Shown piece after piece: positions 23,157-23,716 of a stretch of 23,716 nt of DNA. Position 1 is the stretch's first letter; every line of letters starts with the position of its first letter. The position numbers and the translations under genes were made by a program. A model generated the notes under the pieces. The model did no database searches, was not told the DNA's origin, and saw only the letters and a program-made list of their open reading frames with translations. Source of the stretch: Cytophagales bacterium (GTDB lineage: Bacteria > Bacteroidota > Bacteroidia > Cytophagales > ES-bin-26); NCBI GenBank assembly GCA_014379925.1, contig JACMKY010000007.1, forward strand, positions 1 through 23,716. The letters run 5' to 3'.

Positions 23157-23684
23157 GGCAACGGCAGCGGCCGTCCGAATTCATCACTTCTCCTGCCCTG
23201 GAGGAACGCGCTTTCACCCCCGGATTTAGACAGTGAATGGGAAAACCGCGAAGCGTTGAATCCCGGGAGTATCCATTTGTACGACGACGAAATCCGGAGA
23301 ATCCACCGAACCAAGGGCCTGATCGGGCTGATTTTCTACGAACCGATCCTGGCCGGCAAGAAAGGGCTGTTCCGGAGCCAGGAAAAATGGATTGAACTGT
23401 TCGTCGAGCCGATTCAACGCACCGTCAGGGCGGTGTACGACACCGGGGTAGCCAACCAGCACGCGGTCTGGGACTGCCTCTGCATCGGTTCCGATTTCGA
23501 CGGACAACTCAATCCGACCGACAAGTTTGCGACCTCCGACCAGTTTCCAGCGCTAAAAAAATTCCTGAAAGGAGCTTTGCACGAAGACCGCTTCCATCCC
23601 TACCGGAACGCCTCGGAAGCGGATGCGCTGGCCGACCAGATTTGTTTTGGAAATGTGGTGGCGTTCCCGAAAAGAAGTTTTTAG
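23157..23684 (+). pseudogene. N-terminally truncated M19 (membrane dipeptidase)-like remnant
   Basis: The open frame from 23157 to the TAG at 23682-23684 encodes about 175 residues with no good start codon; the first candidate is TTG at 23256. Its readable part resembles the C-terminal half of M19 zinc dipeptidase-like proteins. It has an LYDDEIRRIHRTKGLIGLIF segment, then CIGSDFDGQLNPTDKF, where GSDFDG is the typical M19 motif. The N-terminal half with the first metal ligands (HxD) is absent upstream: an in-frame TAA lies at 23154-23156 and scpA ends at 23073. I therefore call a decayed or 5'-truncated gene. A real, shorter protein of unknown role remains possible. The similarity is by pattern only. 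Confidence 0.6.
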
Positions 23685-23716
23685 GTGGATGGCGCTTAAT
23701 GTCAGTTGATTATTCC

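Noticed and set aside
1..23716. tRNA genes, rRNA genes, CRISPR arrays, insertion sequences or phage genes
   Set aside because: I looked for these on both strands by eye and saw no supporting motif, repeat array or transposase-like frame.

Overview
This 23.7-kb window looks like chromosomal core-genome DNA from a moderately GC-rich member of the Bacteroidota, most likely Cytophagales. The evidence is convergent. Several genes are preceded by the Bacteroidota promoter element TAnnTTTG (positions 19, 1879, 7036, 10439 and, on the minus strand, 22199). Shine-Dalgarno sequences are largely absent. The order pheT - coiled-coil gene - zapA - rny, the dihydroorotase with a DDQVHFREPG motif, and a DXS starting MLITPGKLL are all, from memory, typical of that phylum. 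No tRNA, rRNA, CRISPR array, insertion sequence or phage gene was seen.

Region by region: positions 1-4388 carry rpsT (ribosomal protein S20), radC, a membrane-anchored DUF1684 protein and pheT. Positions 4513-6860 hold a cell-division/RNA-decay cluster: a small coiled-coil protein, zapA and rny (RNase Y), closed by a strong terminator. Positions 7070-10227 hold a stand-alone biotin carboxyl-carrier protein, pyrH (UMP kinase), frr (ribosome recycling factor) and galK. A 62-residue conserved-looking small protein at 10533-10721 has its own promoter and terminator. pyrC (minus) is divergent from a DUF4385 gene, which is followed by a lipoprotein M23 endopeptidase with SH3-like repeats. A STAS-like small protein and an OsmC peroxidase lie on the minus strand. 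Between them is a 605-bp gene-free stretch rich in hairpins that may hide a small RNA. An AhpD-like CxxCxxxH protein and a soluble histidine kinase form a tight pair at 16512-18459. They converge on an M28 aminopeptidase, followed upstream on the minus strand by dxs. scpA (with a TTG start) is divergent from dxs. The window ends in an N-terminally truncated M19-dipeptidase-like remnant.

Most genes are housekeeping: translation (rpsT, pheT, frr), nucleotide synthesis (pyrH, pyrC), isoprenoids (dxs), division and chromosome segregation (zapA, scpA), RNA decay (rny) and oxidative defence (osmC, possibly the AhpD-like/kinase pair). No obviously new multi-gene system is present. The most promising leads are the candidate small RNA at about 15393-15533 with duplicated anti-terminator-like segments, the coiled-coil partner of zapA, the isolated 62-residue protein, and the AhpD-like/histidine-kinase pair.
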